A DNA stretch of 64,000 nt from Ignavibacteriales bacterium UBA1304. Its GTDB lineage: Bacteria; Bacteroidota; Ignavibacteria; Ignavibacteriales; Ignavibacteriaceae. Both the position numbers and the translations under genes were made by a program. Shown here piece after piece: positions 1-9,152 of this stretch. The notes under the pieces are model-generated. The model saw only the letters and a list, made by a program, of their open reading frames with translations, had not been told where the DNA came from and searched no databases. Every line of letters begins with the position of its first letter. Position 1 is the stretch's first letter. The stretch covers positions 124,001-188,000 of the forward strand of contig DBTY01000055.1 in NCBI GenBank assembly GCA_002307295.1, written 5' to 3'.

Positions 1-563
1 AGCTTCCAGTCGCCAGAGATTTTCCATTCGCTACCAAAGCCAAAATCGATCTGCATAACATTTTTTCTTTTAAGATCTCTTTCAGGAACAATGTTTCCCC
101 AGACAGGTCTGAAGGAAGCGAAACCGGTTCCAAGAAAGAAATATGGAGAAACTGTTCCGCAAGGAGCTAAATAATAAAGCAAATCAAGATTTGCGTTTAC
201 CATAACAGTATGCATTGGATTATCCTCAGCAAACTGTGCTGTCACTCCAGGTCCATTATTTCCTTGATAAAATCTATTTGTTGTGCTTGGATTTAAAGGG
301 TCGTAAGGCACGTAGCTGGGAACTCTTCCCTTAATATGCGCATATTTACCTGATAACCTTAAAGCTACATTTTCTGTAAAGTTTCGCTGTAATGATAAAT
401 AAAATCCATAATTGTCGTCCAAAGGACGTACATCTGTGCTCTGAAAACGCGGATATGAGAACCCGCCGCCAACACTCCAACTATCTTTCGCTGTTTGCCC
501 CTGCGCAAAAAACGCAGCTCCCGCAAACACAACGGAAATTAGAGTTAAGTATACTTTTTTCAT
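1..563 (-). CDS. Outer-membrane beta-barrel protein (3' end beyond window)
   Basis: Reading leftward from ATG at 561-563, an uninterrupted frame runs off the left edge (187 codons visible). It starts MKKVYLTLISVVFAGAAFF, a clear signal peptide ending near AQGQ. The mature part has alternating aromatic/polar strands (VGGGFSYPRF, NYGFYLSLQRNF, VALRLSGKYAHIKG, LDLLYYLAPCGTVSPYFFLGTGF, MQIDFGFGSEW), typical of a small OmpA/OmpW-type outer-membrane barrel. A GAGG ribosome site sits about 6 nt before the ATG. The divergent neighbour starts at 829, and a possible promoter and CRP-like palindrome lie between them. The ligand or function cannot be told because the C-terminus is missing, so an attached periplasmic domain such as OmpA cannot be excluded. 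Confidence 0.8.
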   Translation of the reverse strand, partial: MKKVYLTLISVVFAGAAFFAQGQTAKDSWSVGGGFSYPRFQSTDVRPLDDNYGFYLSLQRNFTENVALRLSGKYAHIKGRVPSYVPYDPLNPSTTNRFYQGNNGPGVTAQFAEDNPMHTVMVNANLDLLYYLAPCGTVSPYFFLGTGFASFRPVWGNIVPERDLKRKNVMQIDFGFGSEWKISGDWK

Positions 564-669
564 TTCTGCCTCTTTTTATTAATTGTTCGTTGGAACTTAG
601 ACCCATTCTTATAATTATTACTAAAATAATAATTTTGATTTAAAAATACAATTCTCGTTAATTTATTAT

Positions 670-685
670 TGTGACATTAGTCACA
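670..685. promoter_or_regulatory. CRP/FNR-family-like operator palindrome
   Basis: The 16-base sequence is the perfect palindrome TGTGA-N6-TCACA, identical in its half sites to the E. coli CRP consensus. It lies in the 265-bp divergent intergenic region 564-828. Recognition by a CRP/FNR-type regulator is inferred from the half sites only. The protein that would bind is not encoded in this window. Confidence 0.45.
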
Positions 686-698
686 TATTCTCTGTTAG

Positions 699-726
699 AT
701 TATAAGCAATTAAAAACTAATAGCAA
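699..726 (-). promoter_or_regulatory. Possible sigma70-type promoter for the leftward barrel gene
   Basis: On the minus strand TTGCTA (721-726) and TATAAT (699-704) are separated by 16 bases, about 135 bases before the ATG at 563. The TGTGA-N6-TCACA palindrome at 670-685 falls just downstream of the presumed start of transcription, which would fit repression. This is a motif match in AT-rich DNA, so it is tentative. Confidence 0.3.
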
Positions 727-828
727 AGGTAATGTTTGTTTTTTATCTTTGTGTATATTTAACAAAGTATTTTTCAGTTGTCGGTCTAATCTTACATAAT
801 GAAACGTTTTTAACTCTTTTATAGTTCC

Positions 829-1446
829 ATGCTTATTTTATACAAAATACGATTATTTCTTATACTGATATTATTTATCTTAGTAAATTATTATCATATT
901 GCGGGAAACAATACGCTCTTTGCGCAAACTCGTAATGAGGCTTTTTCTGAAATTAAAATTGGATTAAATATTAGCGCTAAACATAACAATACTTACCTTA
1001 ATGATTTTTGGAGCCCCAAAACAGGCTTTACAGGCAACATTGAAACGCCTTTTTATTTCGGCAGCATAACGGCTGGTTTAACTGTGCTGCCTTTTAAATC
1101 CACAAATATTAAAATGCCGGATTATACAGGACAATTGATTTTCTTATGCTGGGGTAACGAATTAATTCTTCCTTATAACTCTTCATTTTATTTTGGCTTT
1201 AAAACTGGCAATTACACTATGAATTTTGCCGACGATACCGTCAATACTAATCTAAAATCTGAAAGCGAGTTTGCCGCCGGTTTAACTTCAAGATTAAATA
1301 TTAGAGCGTTTAATAATTTTGAGTTCAATATTACCGGAGACGCAATTAAAATTTTTACGAAAAAAAAGATGAATATTATTGTTTTTTCAGCCGGACTAAA
1401 TTATATATTTAGCGCTCCTGCATGGCTAAAGGAATTTTTAGATTGA
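829..1446 (+). CDS. Small outer-membrane beta-barrel protein, first gene of surface operon
   Basis: 205 residues. The N-terminus is strongly hydrophobic (residues 1-33, ending near LFAQ) and fits a signal peptide. The rest alternates short amphipathic strands with polar turns (FYFGSITAGLTVLPF, SSFYFGFKTGNYTMNF, AAGLTSRLNIRAF, IIVFSAGLNYIF) and suggests an 8-10-stranded barrel. I do not recognise a named family. Its stop codon overlaps the start of the next gene, a TonB-receptor-like barrel, so the two are probably translated together. No clear Shine-Dalgarno precedes the ATG. Role unknown; the context suggests a surface or outer-membrane accessory of the following proteins. Confidence 0.65.
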   Translation: MLILYKIRLFLILILFILVNYYHIAGNNTLFAQTRNEAFSEIKIGLNISAKHNNTYLNDFWSPKTGFTGNIETPFYFGSITAGLTVLPFKSTNIKMPDYTGQLIFLCWGNELILPYNSSFYFGFKTGNYTMNFADDTVNTNLKSESEFAAGLTSRLNIRAFNNFEFNITGDAIKIFTKKKMNIIVFSAGLNYIFSAPAWLKEFLD

Positions 1447-3404
1447 AAATATTAACCTTGTTTTGTTTTTTATTTTTTCAGACGTTCCTTTTAAGTCAGT
1501 CTTCTGATATAAAAACTGAAACTCAGGGAACTCAAATAATCACTGAAGCGCAGATAAAAGCAGCCGGGATTATTAATCTTTCTGATATTTTGCTTCTTGC
1601 AAACAATTGGAGCCTTTCTACTATCGACGGTTTTTCAAAAACTGTTTCCGCCAATAATCTTTCTTCTTATCAGCGGCAAAATTTTATTCTTATGATTGAC
1701 GGTTGCCGTTACGACATAAACATTTTTGACGTACAAAACATAAATCTGCTGCCTGTTTCTATCGCTCAGATTGATTATGTAGAATTAATTAGCGTCCCCC
1801 GTATTGTTGAAGGTAATTTTGTAGAATGCGGATTAATAAACTTCCATACTAAAGCCGCTAAAAAAGGAGCGTCTGTTCATGCAGTAGAGATTATTGGCAA
1901 CGAAACCGGAGATCCCGGCCCATACCGATATACTGATTATTCAACGCCTAACGTTGATAAAATTGGTCCCTTTTTCTCGGCGGGAGTTAACTATGGCAGC
2001 AAAAACTGGTCTTCTGCATTTAATTTTAAAAACGAAGAAACATACGACACAGATCCTGTGCTGAATGCCAGAGTATTAAATTTATCTATCGGCGGTAATA
2101 AGACTTCATTGCTTTCTGGCTGGGGGCAAACTATAATTAATTGGCCGTTTGGCGTTACTCAGTTTTCCGGCGGCGTTACAAAACACGACGAGTTCTTTTT
2201 CTTTAAACCATACGGAAACGAAATTCCAGTTGAACGGAATATCTCCTATGTTGGCGGAGTAGGAAATGTTATTCTTGATAACAATATTTCTGTCAATTAT
2301 GCGGCTGAATATTCTACAAACGCTATAACAAAAAGAGAAAACAAAATTAATTTCGATTTTGATTTCAATCTTGAAAATTATTCAGGAAGATTTGAAGGGT
2401 TGTACAAAAATGATTTATTCGCTTCAGTATTTGGAATTGGAATAAAAACTCACCGGGTTTTTACTTCAAGAGCTATAGATATAAATAAATACAGTTCTAA
2501 AAATATTTACTCGTCATTTACATTTGCTCCTACAAATGATTTCTCGCAAAGCTTTCAATTGTTTTTTCAGAAAGACAGAAATGAAAACTCAATTAAATGG
2601 AGTTTATTTAATTGCTGGCTTATAGATGCTAAAAATAAATTAAGCTCTAATTTTTCTTACTTCGAAACTCCGGTTGAAGAAGATATGAGTTACTATAGCT
2701 GGACGCTCAAAGGATATGACATATCAAACGAACTTGGCATAAAATATAATATATATGGAAGCCCAAATAAAAGTAAAACATTCACCGCCGATTTATCTTA
2801 TCTTTTTAAGTGCGATAGCGCTCTTTCTTTTAATTTAAGCGGCTCTTACAGACGATTTGCAAATCACTACTTAGAAATGCAGCCCTATCAATATGACGAG
2901 CAAACGTCTACGTTTTCGGCTCCAATTGATTTATATACTAACGAAGCTCTTAAAACTATAAGCTTTAACTTTGAAATTAAACAAACTCTTTCGCCTGTTA
3001 TACGCCATAGTTTAGCGTTTAATTATCAGCGTTATATTGGGGGCAGCGACTTATTTAAGGAAGTCTGGGACGCTTTACCAAATACAAATATAACTTACAC
3101 AATTGAATACAATCCCGCTGCTACTTTTGGAATTTGGGCAAAAATAAAATATCTTTCTTCTTCTTTTTGGTATGATTATAAATATTCTGATGTCCAAACT
3201 TCTGCAATGTACGGATATGAGTTAAAACCAAAAGCTGTTTTTGATTTATCTTTTCAAAAATGGTTTTTGCATAAAATAATTTGGACGAATTTATTATTAA
3301 GAAATTTATTTAATCAAAACGAAAGATACAGTCCTATTGGTGCAAATTTGAATCTGACATTTTTTATTCAGGCTCACTTTTATTTTGATACATTACCGGA
3401 GTGA
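1443..3404 (+). CDS. TonB-dependent-receptor-like outer-membrane protein with plug domain
   Basis: About 653 residues from the TTG at 1443, which I prefer: AAAGGA lies 9 nt upstream, the product then begins with a clean signal peptide (MKILTLFCFLFFQTFLLSQ), and TTG overlaps the previous gene's TGA. The ATG at 1422 (660 residues) is the alternative. After the signal comes a TonB plug-like region of about 110 residues with QIITEAQIKAAG, LSDILLLANNW, FILMIDGCRYD and IDYVELISVPR...GLINFHTK, corresponding to the usual VLVDG and IEVIRGP...GVINI stretches. The remaining ~520 residues look like a 22-strand barrel. There is no CarboxypepD_reg domain. It would sit in the outer membrane; substrate unknown. 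The gene lies within a tight four-gene operon with a T9SS cargo. Confidence 0.7.
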   Translation: MKILTLFCFLFFQTFLLSQSSDIKTETQGTQIITEAQIKAAGIINLSDILLLANNWSLSTIDGFSKTVSANNLSSYQRQNFILMIDGCRYDINIFDVQNINLLPVSIAQIDYVELISVPRIVEGNFVECGLINFHTKAAKKGASVHAVEIIGNETGDPGPYRYTDYSTPNVDKIGPFFSAGVNYGSKNWSSAFNFKNEETYDTDPVLNARVLNLSIGGNKTSLLSGWGQTIINWPFGVTQFSGGVTKHDEFFFFKPYGNEIPVERNISYVGGVGNVILDNNISVNYAAEYSTNAITKRENKINFDFDFNLENYSGRFEGLYKNDLFASVFGIGIKTHRVFTSRAIDINKYSSKNIYSSFTFAPTNDFSQSFQLFFQKDRNENSIKWSLFNCWLIDAKNKLSSNFSYFETPVEEDMSYYSWTLKGYDISNELGIKYNIYGSPNKSKTFTADLSYLFKCDSALSFNLSGSYRRFANHYLEMQPYQYDEQTSTFSAPIDLYTNEALKTISFNFEIKQTLSPVIRHSLAFNYQRYIGGSDLFKEVWDALPNTNITYTIEYNPAATFGIWAKIKYLSSSFWYDYKYSDVQTSAMYGYELKPKAVFDLSFQKWFLHKIIWTNLLLRNLFNQNERYSPIGANLNLTFFIQAHFYFDTLPE

Positions 3405-3408
3405 TAGA

Positions 3409-3795
3409 ATGAAGCGCGGTTTTATTATATTTTTTATTATAACCTCTTTTTGTTTACAGATCCGAGCGGAAAGTTATACTGTCTGTTTAAACAAAAACGG
3501 AACTGAATATGAAGCGTTTACTGATAACTCTCTAAACTTAGAATATCTGACAGTCCATACGCCTAATAAACTTTTATCAAATGACAGCAGCGGAGCTGCC
3601 CGTTCTGCCGCTGTCGACACAAGCTCGCAAAGAAATACAGCGAACCTTAAAACAGATAAATCATTTTTTAAACAGAACTGGTTTTATTTTATTGGCGCCG
3701 CTATAGTAGCGGCTGTGGTATACATTGTTTGGCCAGAAAAAGACCCCGACCCAAAAACTAATTCTACATTCGGCGCGCCTCTTCCGCCAAAATAA
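3409..3795 (+). CDS. Small exported protein with one C-terminal membrane segment
   Basis: 128 residues from the ATG at 3409, chosen because MKRGFIIFFIITSFCLQIRAES is a good signal peptide and the start sits 4 nt after the previous stop; the frame also has an upstream start at 3385. Residues ~75-110 hold a single hydrophobic span (WFYFIGAAIVAAVVYIVW), followed by a polar tail ending FGAPLPPK. From general knowledge, small proteins with a late membrane span and an FG.P.P tail recur in Bacteroidota/Ignavibacteria, but I know no function. It lies between the receptor-like barrel and the giant T9SS protein, so a scaffold or anchor role is possible but unproven. Confidence 0.6.
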   Translation: MKRGFIIFFIITSFCLQIRAESYTVCLNKNGTEYEAFTDNSLNLEYLTVHTPNKLLSNDSSGAARSAAVDTSSQRNTANLKTDKSFFKQNWFYFIGAAIVAAVVYIVWPEKDPDPKTNSTFGAPLPPK

Positions 3796-3816
3796 TTTTA
3801 AAAGTAAATTGCACAT

Positions 3817-6800
3817 ATGAATTCCTTTATAAAAATAAAAACAATAATTTTAGTTTTACTATTTGCAGCATGTATCGTCCATGCTCAATCTGATAAAAAA
3901 CTATCGCTTCCGCCTACTCTTATTTCTCCGCAGAACAACTCAACGCTTCAACCGACAAAAAATCTTGAACTAAGATGGAGCGATATGGGTTACGCTACTA
4001 TTTTTAGAGCTCAGTACTCTACCGACTCTGTTTTTTCTACTAATGGAATTATCGGCGAATTGGTTGTTTCTGGCCCTTCAATAGTAATTAGCAAATTAAA
4101 TAATAGTTCTACCTATTATTGGCGGGTAAGACTGGAAAGCGATATTAACAGCTGGTCTAGCGTTTGGAAGTTCAACACTACCGCGCTTCCCATTGCGCCA
4201 GTTATATTTTCTCCTTTGAACAATTTAATTAATATTGATATTCCGGTTACGTTCAAGTGGTCAAAAAACATTATAAATAAAGGGTACATACTCCAGTATG
4301 CAGATAATAGCAGTTTTGTTTCGCCTGGCAATTATACCACAGTTGATTCTTTTGTTGTTATAAAAGATATATCCAGCAATAAACAATATTACTGGCGCGT
4401 AAAATCTTATAACATAGATTTTGATAACAGCGATTGGTCTAATACTATGAGCTTCTACACCAAGCTTGAAGCTCCTAAATTATTATCTCCGCTTAACAAT
4501 CAAATTAATCTTGATACGGCCATTACGCTTAAATGGAGCGCAGTAGATTCGGCCGAGACTTACAGAATAGAAGTAGGCTATGATTCTTTATTTTCTATTG
4601 GACCTTTTTTTTATACGAAAGATACTCCGGCGCTTTCTGCAAAAATTAACAATCTCCCATATTGTACAGATTTTTATTGGAGAATTCTTGCGTTTAATTC
4701 TTCCGGAAAGATTAGCCGTTTGTCTGACGTCTCAAGGTTCAGGACTGGTTTTAATGTTCCTCAATTAGATCAGCCTTCCGATAGTTTAATAAACGCCGAT
4801 ACCGCGTTAACTTTTAGCGGCAAAGCGTTAAAGAACACATATAATTATAGGTTGCAAATATCTCAAGATTCTCTTTTCATTTCAATCGTTGCAGATACAA
4901 TTTCATTCAGCGCTGCAATTAAGGTAAACCGTCTTAATTACATGACAAAATATTTTTGGCGTATGAAAGCTAACGATAATATTTCTGATACCAGCGCATG
5001 GTCGGCAAAAAGGTTTTTTATAACGCAAATACAAAGGCCGCAGTTAATTGAGCCCGGTAACGATTCTTTGCTTTCTTCATCTAGAATAGATTTTAAATGG
5101 CAAAAGGCGGATAGCGCAGGTTTTTATAAATTACAAATCGGATTTGATTCTACATTTTCAAACGTTGCAATTGACACCACAATAAAAAATAGTTTTATCA
5201 CTCTGACCTCTCTTGTAAGCGACGCCGCATATTTCTGGAGAGCGCGCAGCATTCAGAAAGACAGCGTTACCGCTAGCAAATGGTCTGACGTTTTCAGATT
5301 TAAAACAAAACCTTCCGTGGTTCTAACGCCGCAAATAATAAAGGATACAATTAATCTTTCAGATAATTATACAGATACTTTGTCTTCTATTATCATAACT
5401 AATTACGGAACTAAGCAATTTGAGATCAATAAAATAATTATATCGCCTGACACTCTTTTTTATACGCCTAATGCAGCTGGCATAATTCCATCCGGCGGTA
5501 ATAATATTTTCACGATTAAATTTCATCCGGATAAAGTAAAGAGCGGATTGAACAACGGATATGTTAGCTTTGTAAGGAAGAATTATTCTACCATGAAAGA
5601 CGATACTTTATCTGTAGCCGTTTCATTGTACATTCAAAAAGCTTCTGCGTCTTTCGTTTCGGATGGGCTTGTATTTGGAAATTGTTACGCCAACAATACT
5701 TATGTTAAGAATTTTAATATCAGCAATAGCGACGGAAACGCTGACCTGAAGATAAGAAGAATCGCTATAACCGGCGCTGATGATTCTTCATTTGTTGTTT
5801 TGGATACAATAAAAATAATTCCTGCGGGCGGCTCAAAAGACGTTAGAATTTCTTTTAAGCCCTATCGCACAGGCAAATACGCGGCTCAGCTCAATATAGT
5901 TTCTAATTCTTTCAACGATACTCTTTCTGAGTTTATAGTCGGCGGCTATGGGTATGGCGGTTTGCTTGACGCGCAATCGCAGCAGTCAATAAATAATTTA
6001 TCCGCCTCTCCTTTTGAATCTTTTTTTACAACAGATAAAAAAGCGCAAATTAAAAACTCTGGCAATTCAGTTTTGAATTTAGATTTTTCTTTTAAAAACA
6101 ATTATTTTACAATTGCTAATGACGTTAAAAAAAGTTTTGTCCTATATTCGGGCGATTCGATTGGCGCTATTGTCCGCTATTCCCTGCCGAATTTTAAAAG
6201 CTTTAATATTGATACTATGGTTATCGTGAGCAATGGTTTTACTGCCGATACGCAGCTTGTCGTTTTACGCGGAGAATTCGACAGCCTTAAAGTAAAAAAT
6301 TACGTCTTAAGCAATATTAAAATTAACGGCGGCGCTTTTCTCAACGCTAACAAAGTTTTTCCTGAATCTACCGCAGTTGTTTTTTCGCTTTCGCCCTTAA
6401 CTTTTAACTCTCTTAGCAATATCGGTTTTAAATTAAAATATTATACAGGAGGAATGACTAATTACAAGACCGTTTATAACGATGGCAACTATAATTATAT
6501 TATTCCTGCAACGGATGTAACAAACAAAGGACTCATTTTTTCCGGCGAGATTTATACAAACAATACTTCCGGAAATACTGTGGATTCGCTTGAAACATTC
6601 GGTTTAACGGACGGACAGGTTTTGCTTACTAATTATTCAACTCCGGCAATTACAATCCCATTATCAAAGCCAGGCGCCACGGCTGATAAAGCTGACGTTA
6701 ACTGGGTATTTTTTGGTTTTCCATTTGATAATACTGCGGTCGATTCAGCGTTTGGATATTTTGGCGGCAGGAGCAAAATGAAAGACGGCGAATGGGTTTT

Positions 6801-7935
6801 GTACCAATACGATCCAAACGCAGACGGATATTTCTCTCTTTTTAGCGATTATTATTTTGGCCTAAATAAAGGCTATTTTACGGCTCAATCGCTTAAAGAT
6901 ACTTTTGCATTATCGTATACGTATTACGGAAATATAAGGACTAAAAAGCTCTCCGATACCGTAATTACATTTACTGGTTCAAACTGGAAAACTATTTCCA
7001 GCCCGTTTACATTTGAAGTTGGCATTGATCCTTCAGTCCCTTTAAGAGAGTATAACACTTATAAAAAAGCTTATACAATGACTTCTTCAATGCAGCCAGG
7101 CAAAGCTTATTTTGTTGAGCCTTCTGTGCAATATTTAAAGATGATTCCATATGGCAGTTATACTTATTCCGATTTGCCAAAAATAGTTGCCGATATTGGC
7201 TGGTATGTTAAAATACAAGCAGCCTGTTCTAATAGAGAAAAAGAAGTATTGCTTTCAGTTGATACGCAAAATAAAAGTATCGCTAAAACGTTATCGGCTC
7301 AACTTGATTTTTCAGCCGCGCCGCAAATTGAAAAAGACTTTAACCTGACAATAAGAAATGATAATTCTTCTATAAAGAACTGCGTTTCGGTGCAAAAAGA
7401 AAAAGACGGAGCAGTTTGGAATATATCCCTTGATGGTAGTCAGCATCAGGAAACTATAAAACTAAACGTCAGCAAATTAGGGACGCTGCCCGCTGGTTTT
7501 GGAGCGGCTCTCTTTGATAATGCAACTGGTAAAGCGGTCGTTGACACTGTTTATATATGCACGCTTAATAAGCTTGAAGAAAAAACTTTTAAAGTGATAA
7601 TCGGGTCTAAGGAATTTATCAATAAAAAGATAACCGAGTTTTCAAATACTGTAATTTATAATTTTAGTTTGTCCCAAAACTATCCTAATCCTTTTAATCC
7701 GTCAACGATAATTAAATATTCAGTTCCGGTTCTCCAAAACGCAAATTTACAAAAAGTAGAATTAAAAGTTTATAACATGTTAGGGCAGGCAGTTGCAACT
7801 TTGGTGAACGAGTTCAAATCCGCAGGAGAATATCAGGTTGAGTTTAATGGCGCTAGTCTTGCAAGCGGAGTTTATTTTTACCGCCTTAAAGCGGGTTCGC
7901 GCGTTGAATCGAAAAAAATGATATTGCTGAAATAA
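3817..7935 (+). CDS. Giant multidomain surface protein with FnIII repeats and T9SS sorting domain
   Basis: 1372 residues. A signal peptide (residues 1-23, ending VHAQ) is followed by five fibronectin-III-like repeats of about 90-95 residues, each opening with a PL/PQNN...L.W motif near residues 35, 127, 220, 315 and 408. Three ASPM/SPD2/Hydin-type Ig modules follow (~510-830, for example NFNISNSDGNADLKI and IIPAGG...ISFKP). Then comes a long unrecognised region and a T9SS type A C-terminal domain (~1283-1372) with SLSQNYPNPFNPST, VYNMLGQ and SGVYFYRLKAG. By family knowledge it is exported through the outer membrane and attached to the surface by T9SS. It is the last gene of the operon, 21 bp after the small membrane protein, and is probably adhesive or structural. 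No enzyme motif was seen. Confidence 0.8.
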   Translation: MNSFIKIKTIILVLLFAACIVHAQSDKKLSLPPTLISPQNNSTLQPTKNLELRWSDMGYATIFRAQYSTDSVFSTNGIIGELVVSGPSIVISKLNNSSTYYWRVRLESDINSWSSVWKFNTTALPIAPVIFSPLNNLINIDIPVTFKWSKNIINKGYILQYADNSSFVSPGNYTTVDSFVVIKDISSNKQYYWRVKSYNIDFDNSDWSNTMSFYTKLEAPKLLSPLNNQINLDTAITLKWSAVDSAETYRIEVGYDSLFSIGPFFYTKDTPALSAKINNLPYCTDFYWRILAFNSSGKISRLSDVSRFRTGFNVPQLDQPSDSLINADTALTFSGKALKNTYNYRLQISQDSLFISIVADTISFSAAIKVNRLNYMTKYFWRMKANDNISDTSAWSAKRFFITQIQRPQLIEPGNDSLLSSSRIDFKWQKADSAGFYKLQIGFDSTFSNVAIDTTIKNSFITLTSLVSDAAYFWRARSIQKDSVTASKWSDVFRFKTKPSVVLTPQIIKDTINLSDNYTDTLSSIIITNYGTKQFEINKIIISPDTLFYTPNAAGIIPSGGNNIFTIKFHPDKVKSGLNNGYVSFVRKNYSTMKDDTLSVAVSLYIQKASASFVSDGLVFGNCYANNTYVKNFNISNSDGNADLKIRRIAITGADDSSFVVLDTIKIIPAGGSKDVRISFKPYRTGKYAAQLNIVSNSFNDTLSEFIVGGYGYGGLLDAQSQQSINNLSASPFESFFTTDKKAQIKNSGNSVLNLDFSFKNNYFTIANDVKKSFVLYSGDSIGAIVRYSLPNFKSFNIDTMVIVSNGFTADTQLVVLRGEFDSLKVKNYVLSNIKINGGAFLNANKVFPESTAVVFSLSPLTFNSLSNIGFKLKYYTGGMTNYKTVYNDGNYNYIIPATDVTNKGLIFSGEIYTNNTSGNTVDSLETFGLTDGQVLLTNYSTPAITIPLSKPGATADKADVNWVFFGFPFDNTAVDSAFGYFGGRSKMKDGEWVLYQYDPNADGYFSLFSDYYFGLNKGYFTAQSLKDTFALSYTYYGNIRTKKLSDTVITFTGSNWKTISSPFTFEVGIDPSVPLREYNTYKKAYTMTSSMQPGKAYFVEPSVQYLKMIPYGSYTYSDLPKIVADIGWYVKIQAACSNREKEVLLSVDTQNKSIAKTLSAQLDFSAAPQIEKDFNLTIRNDNSSIKNCVSVQKEKDGAVWNISLDGSQHQETIKLNVSKLGTLPAGFGAALFDNATGKAVVDTVYICTLNKLEEKTFKVIIGSKEFINKKITEFSNTVIYNFSLSQNYPNPFNPSTIIKYSVPVLQNANLQKVELKVYNMLGQAVATLVNEFKSAGEYQVEFNGASLASGVYFYRLKAGSRVESKKMILLK

Positions 7936-7980
7936 TATTAATTGTCGTATGCGCTAAGCGTTCAGACAAATTCTAATCAT

Positions 7981-8010
7981 CGTCATCCTTCAGCTACGCT
8001 CAGGATGACG
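7981..8010. repeat. Palindromic hairpin, REP-like or terminator
   Basis: Nine-base perfect arms CGTCATCCT (7981-7989) and AGGATGACG (8002-8010) enclose a 12-base loop that itself has a small AGC/GCT stem. It lies between the convergent ends of the giant T9SS gene (7935) and purU (8062). There is no clear T-run, so it resembles a dispersed palindromic repeat more than a classic terminator. Confidence 0.5.
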
Positions 8011-8061
8011 CCGCTGTTAGATAGCGTTACTGCAATTTTTATAGGTAATTCTTAAAACAGC

Positions 8062-8898
8062 TTATTCAAAAATGACTACCCGCTTGCCGCACAGGAAGAC
8101 TCTTTCTTCAAATACCAGCCGTAGAGCCTTTGCAAGCACAGTTCTTTCAACGTCCCTTCCGGCTAAAACCATATCGTTAACCGAGTATGAATGATCTACC
8201 GGAGTAACGCCCTGAGCTATAATAGGACCTTCGTCTAAGTGTTCCGTTACAAAATGAGCGGTCGCTCCAATAATTTTTACGCCGCGTTCAAACGCCTGCC
8301 TATAAGGGCTTGCGCCTGCAAATGCAGGCAAAAAAGAATGATGTATGTTTATTATTCTGCCAGGATAGTTTGAAATAAACTGCGAACTTAAAACGCGCAT
8401 ATATTTTGCCAGCGCTATATATTGCGGATCATACTTTTTTAGCGCCGATATCACTGCCGCCTCATGTTCTTCTTTAGTCACGTCTTCAAACGGAATATAA
8501 TGAAAAGGAATATCGAAACGCTTTACTAACGGCTTTAATACTTCATGGTTGCTAATGACTGCAAGAATTGAAGCGTTAAGTGTATGATGCGCATGACGCA
8601 ACAGCAAATCGCCCAAACAATGATGCTCCTTAGTAGCCATTATTACAATATTTTTAGGCGATTGATTTGAGAATCTGACATTTGAACCATTTGGAAGAAG
8701 CGCGTAAAGTTCATCGCGAAGAAGTTCAAAATCATTCCCGCCTGAAATTTCCGTTCTCATAAAAAAATGACTCGTCTCATGATCTACATATTCGCTGTTG
8801 CTAATAATATTATGGTTATTCCGGAACAATACTCCGGTTATATCATGTATTAGTCCTTTTCTATCCGGGCAATCTATAAGCAAAACTGGCGGTTTCAA
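8062..8898 (-). CDS. purU: Formyltetrahydrofolate deformylase
   Basis: 278 residues, the normal PurU length. An N-terminal ACT domain (about 5-75) is followed by a formyl-transferase-type hydrolase domain (about 82-270). The catalytic triad expected for the family is visible as N184 and H186 in INIHHSFLPAF and D222 in LDEGPII. The enzyme hydrolyses 10-formyl-THF to formate and THF in the cytoplasm, balancing the one-carbon pool and supplying formate for PurT-type purine synthesis where present. It is a single gene between a convergent hairpin region and a divergent PAP2 gene, so it is probably transcribed alone. The start MKPPVLLIDCPDRKGL aligns with the beginning of the ACT domain. Confidence 0.95.
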   Translation of the reverse strand: MKPPVLLIDCPDRKGLIHDITGVLFRNNHNIISNSEYVDHETSHFFMRTEISGGNDFELLRDELYALLPNGSNVRFSNQSPKNIVIMATKEHHCLGDLLLRHAHHTLNASILAVISNHEVLKPLVKRFDIPFHYIPFEDVTKEEHEAAVISALKKYDPQYIALAKYMRVLSSQFISNYPGRIINIHHSFLPAFAGASPYRQAFERGVKIIGATAHFVTEHLDEGPIIAQGVTPVDHSYSVNDMVLAGRDVERTVLAKALRLVFEERVFLCGKRVVIFE

Positions 8899-9152
8899 TA
8901 GCGCTTCCTTAATTAAAATTATTTTGATTATCTGTTTATTTACAAAGATACAAAATTGCAGAATAATTTATCAGTCTTAAAATACAATTTTTATAATATC
9001 CAGCTTAAATAATACGTTTAATAAGCTCTGAAACTTTCTCTTAACAAAGTAGAGACAAATATTTAACCTATTATATTTCTTGAACAAACTAATTTATTTA
9101 ATTAAATTTCTTAACTAGAAGATATTTATTAATCCTTAGCTATAACTATTTA

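Noticed and set aside
744..751. TATCTTTG, a possible Bacteroidetes -7 promoter element for the 829 gene
   Set aside because: No TTTG -33 element at the expected spacing of about 19 bases.
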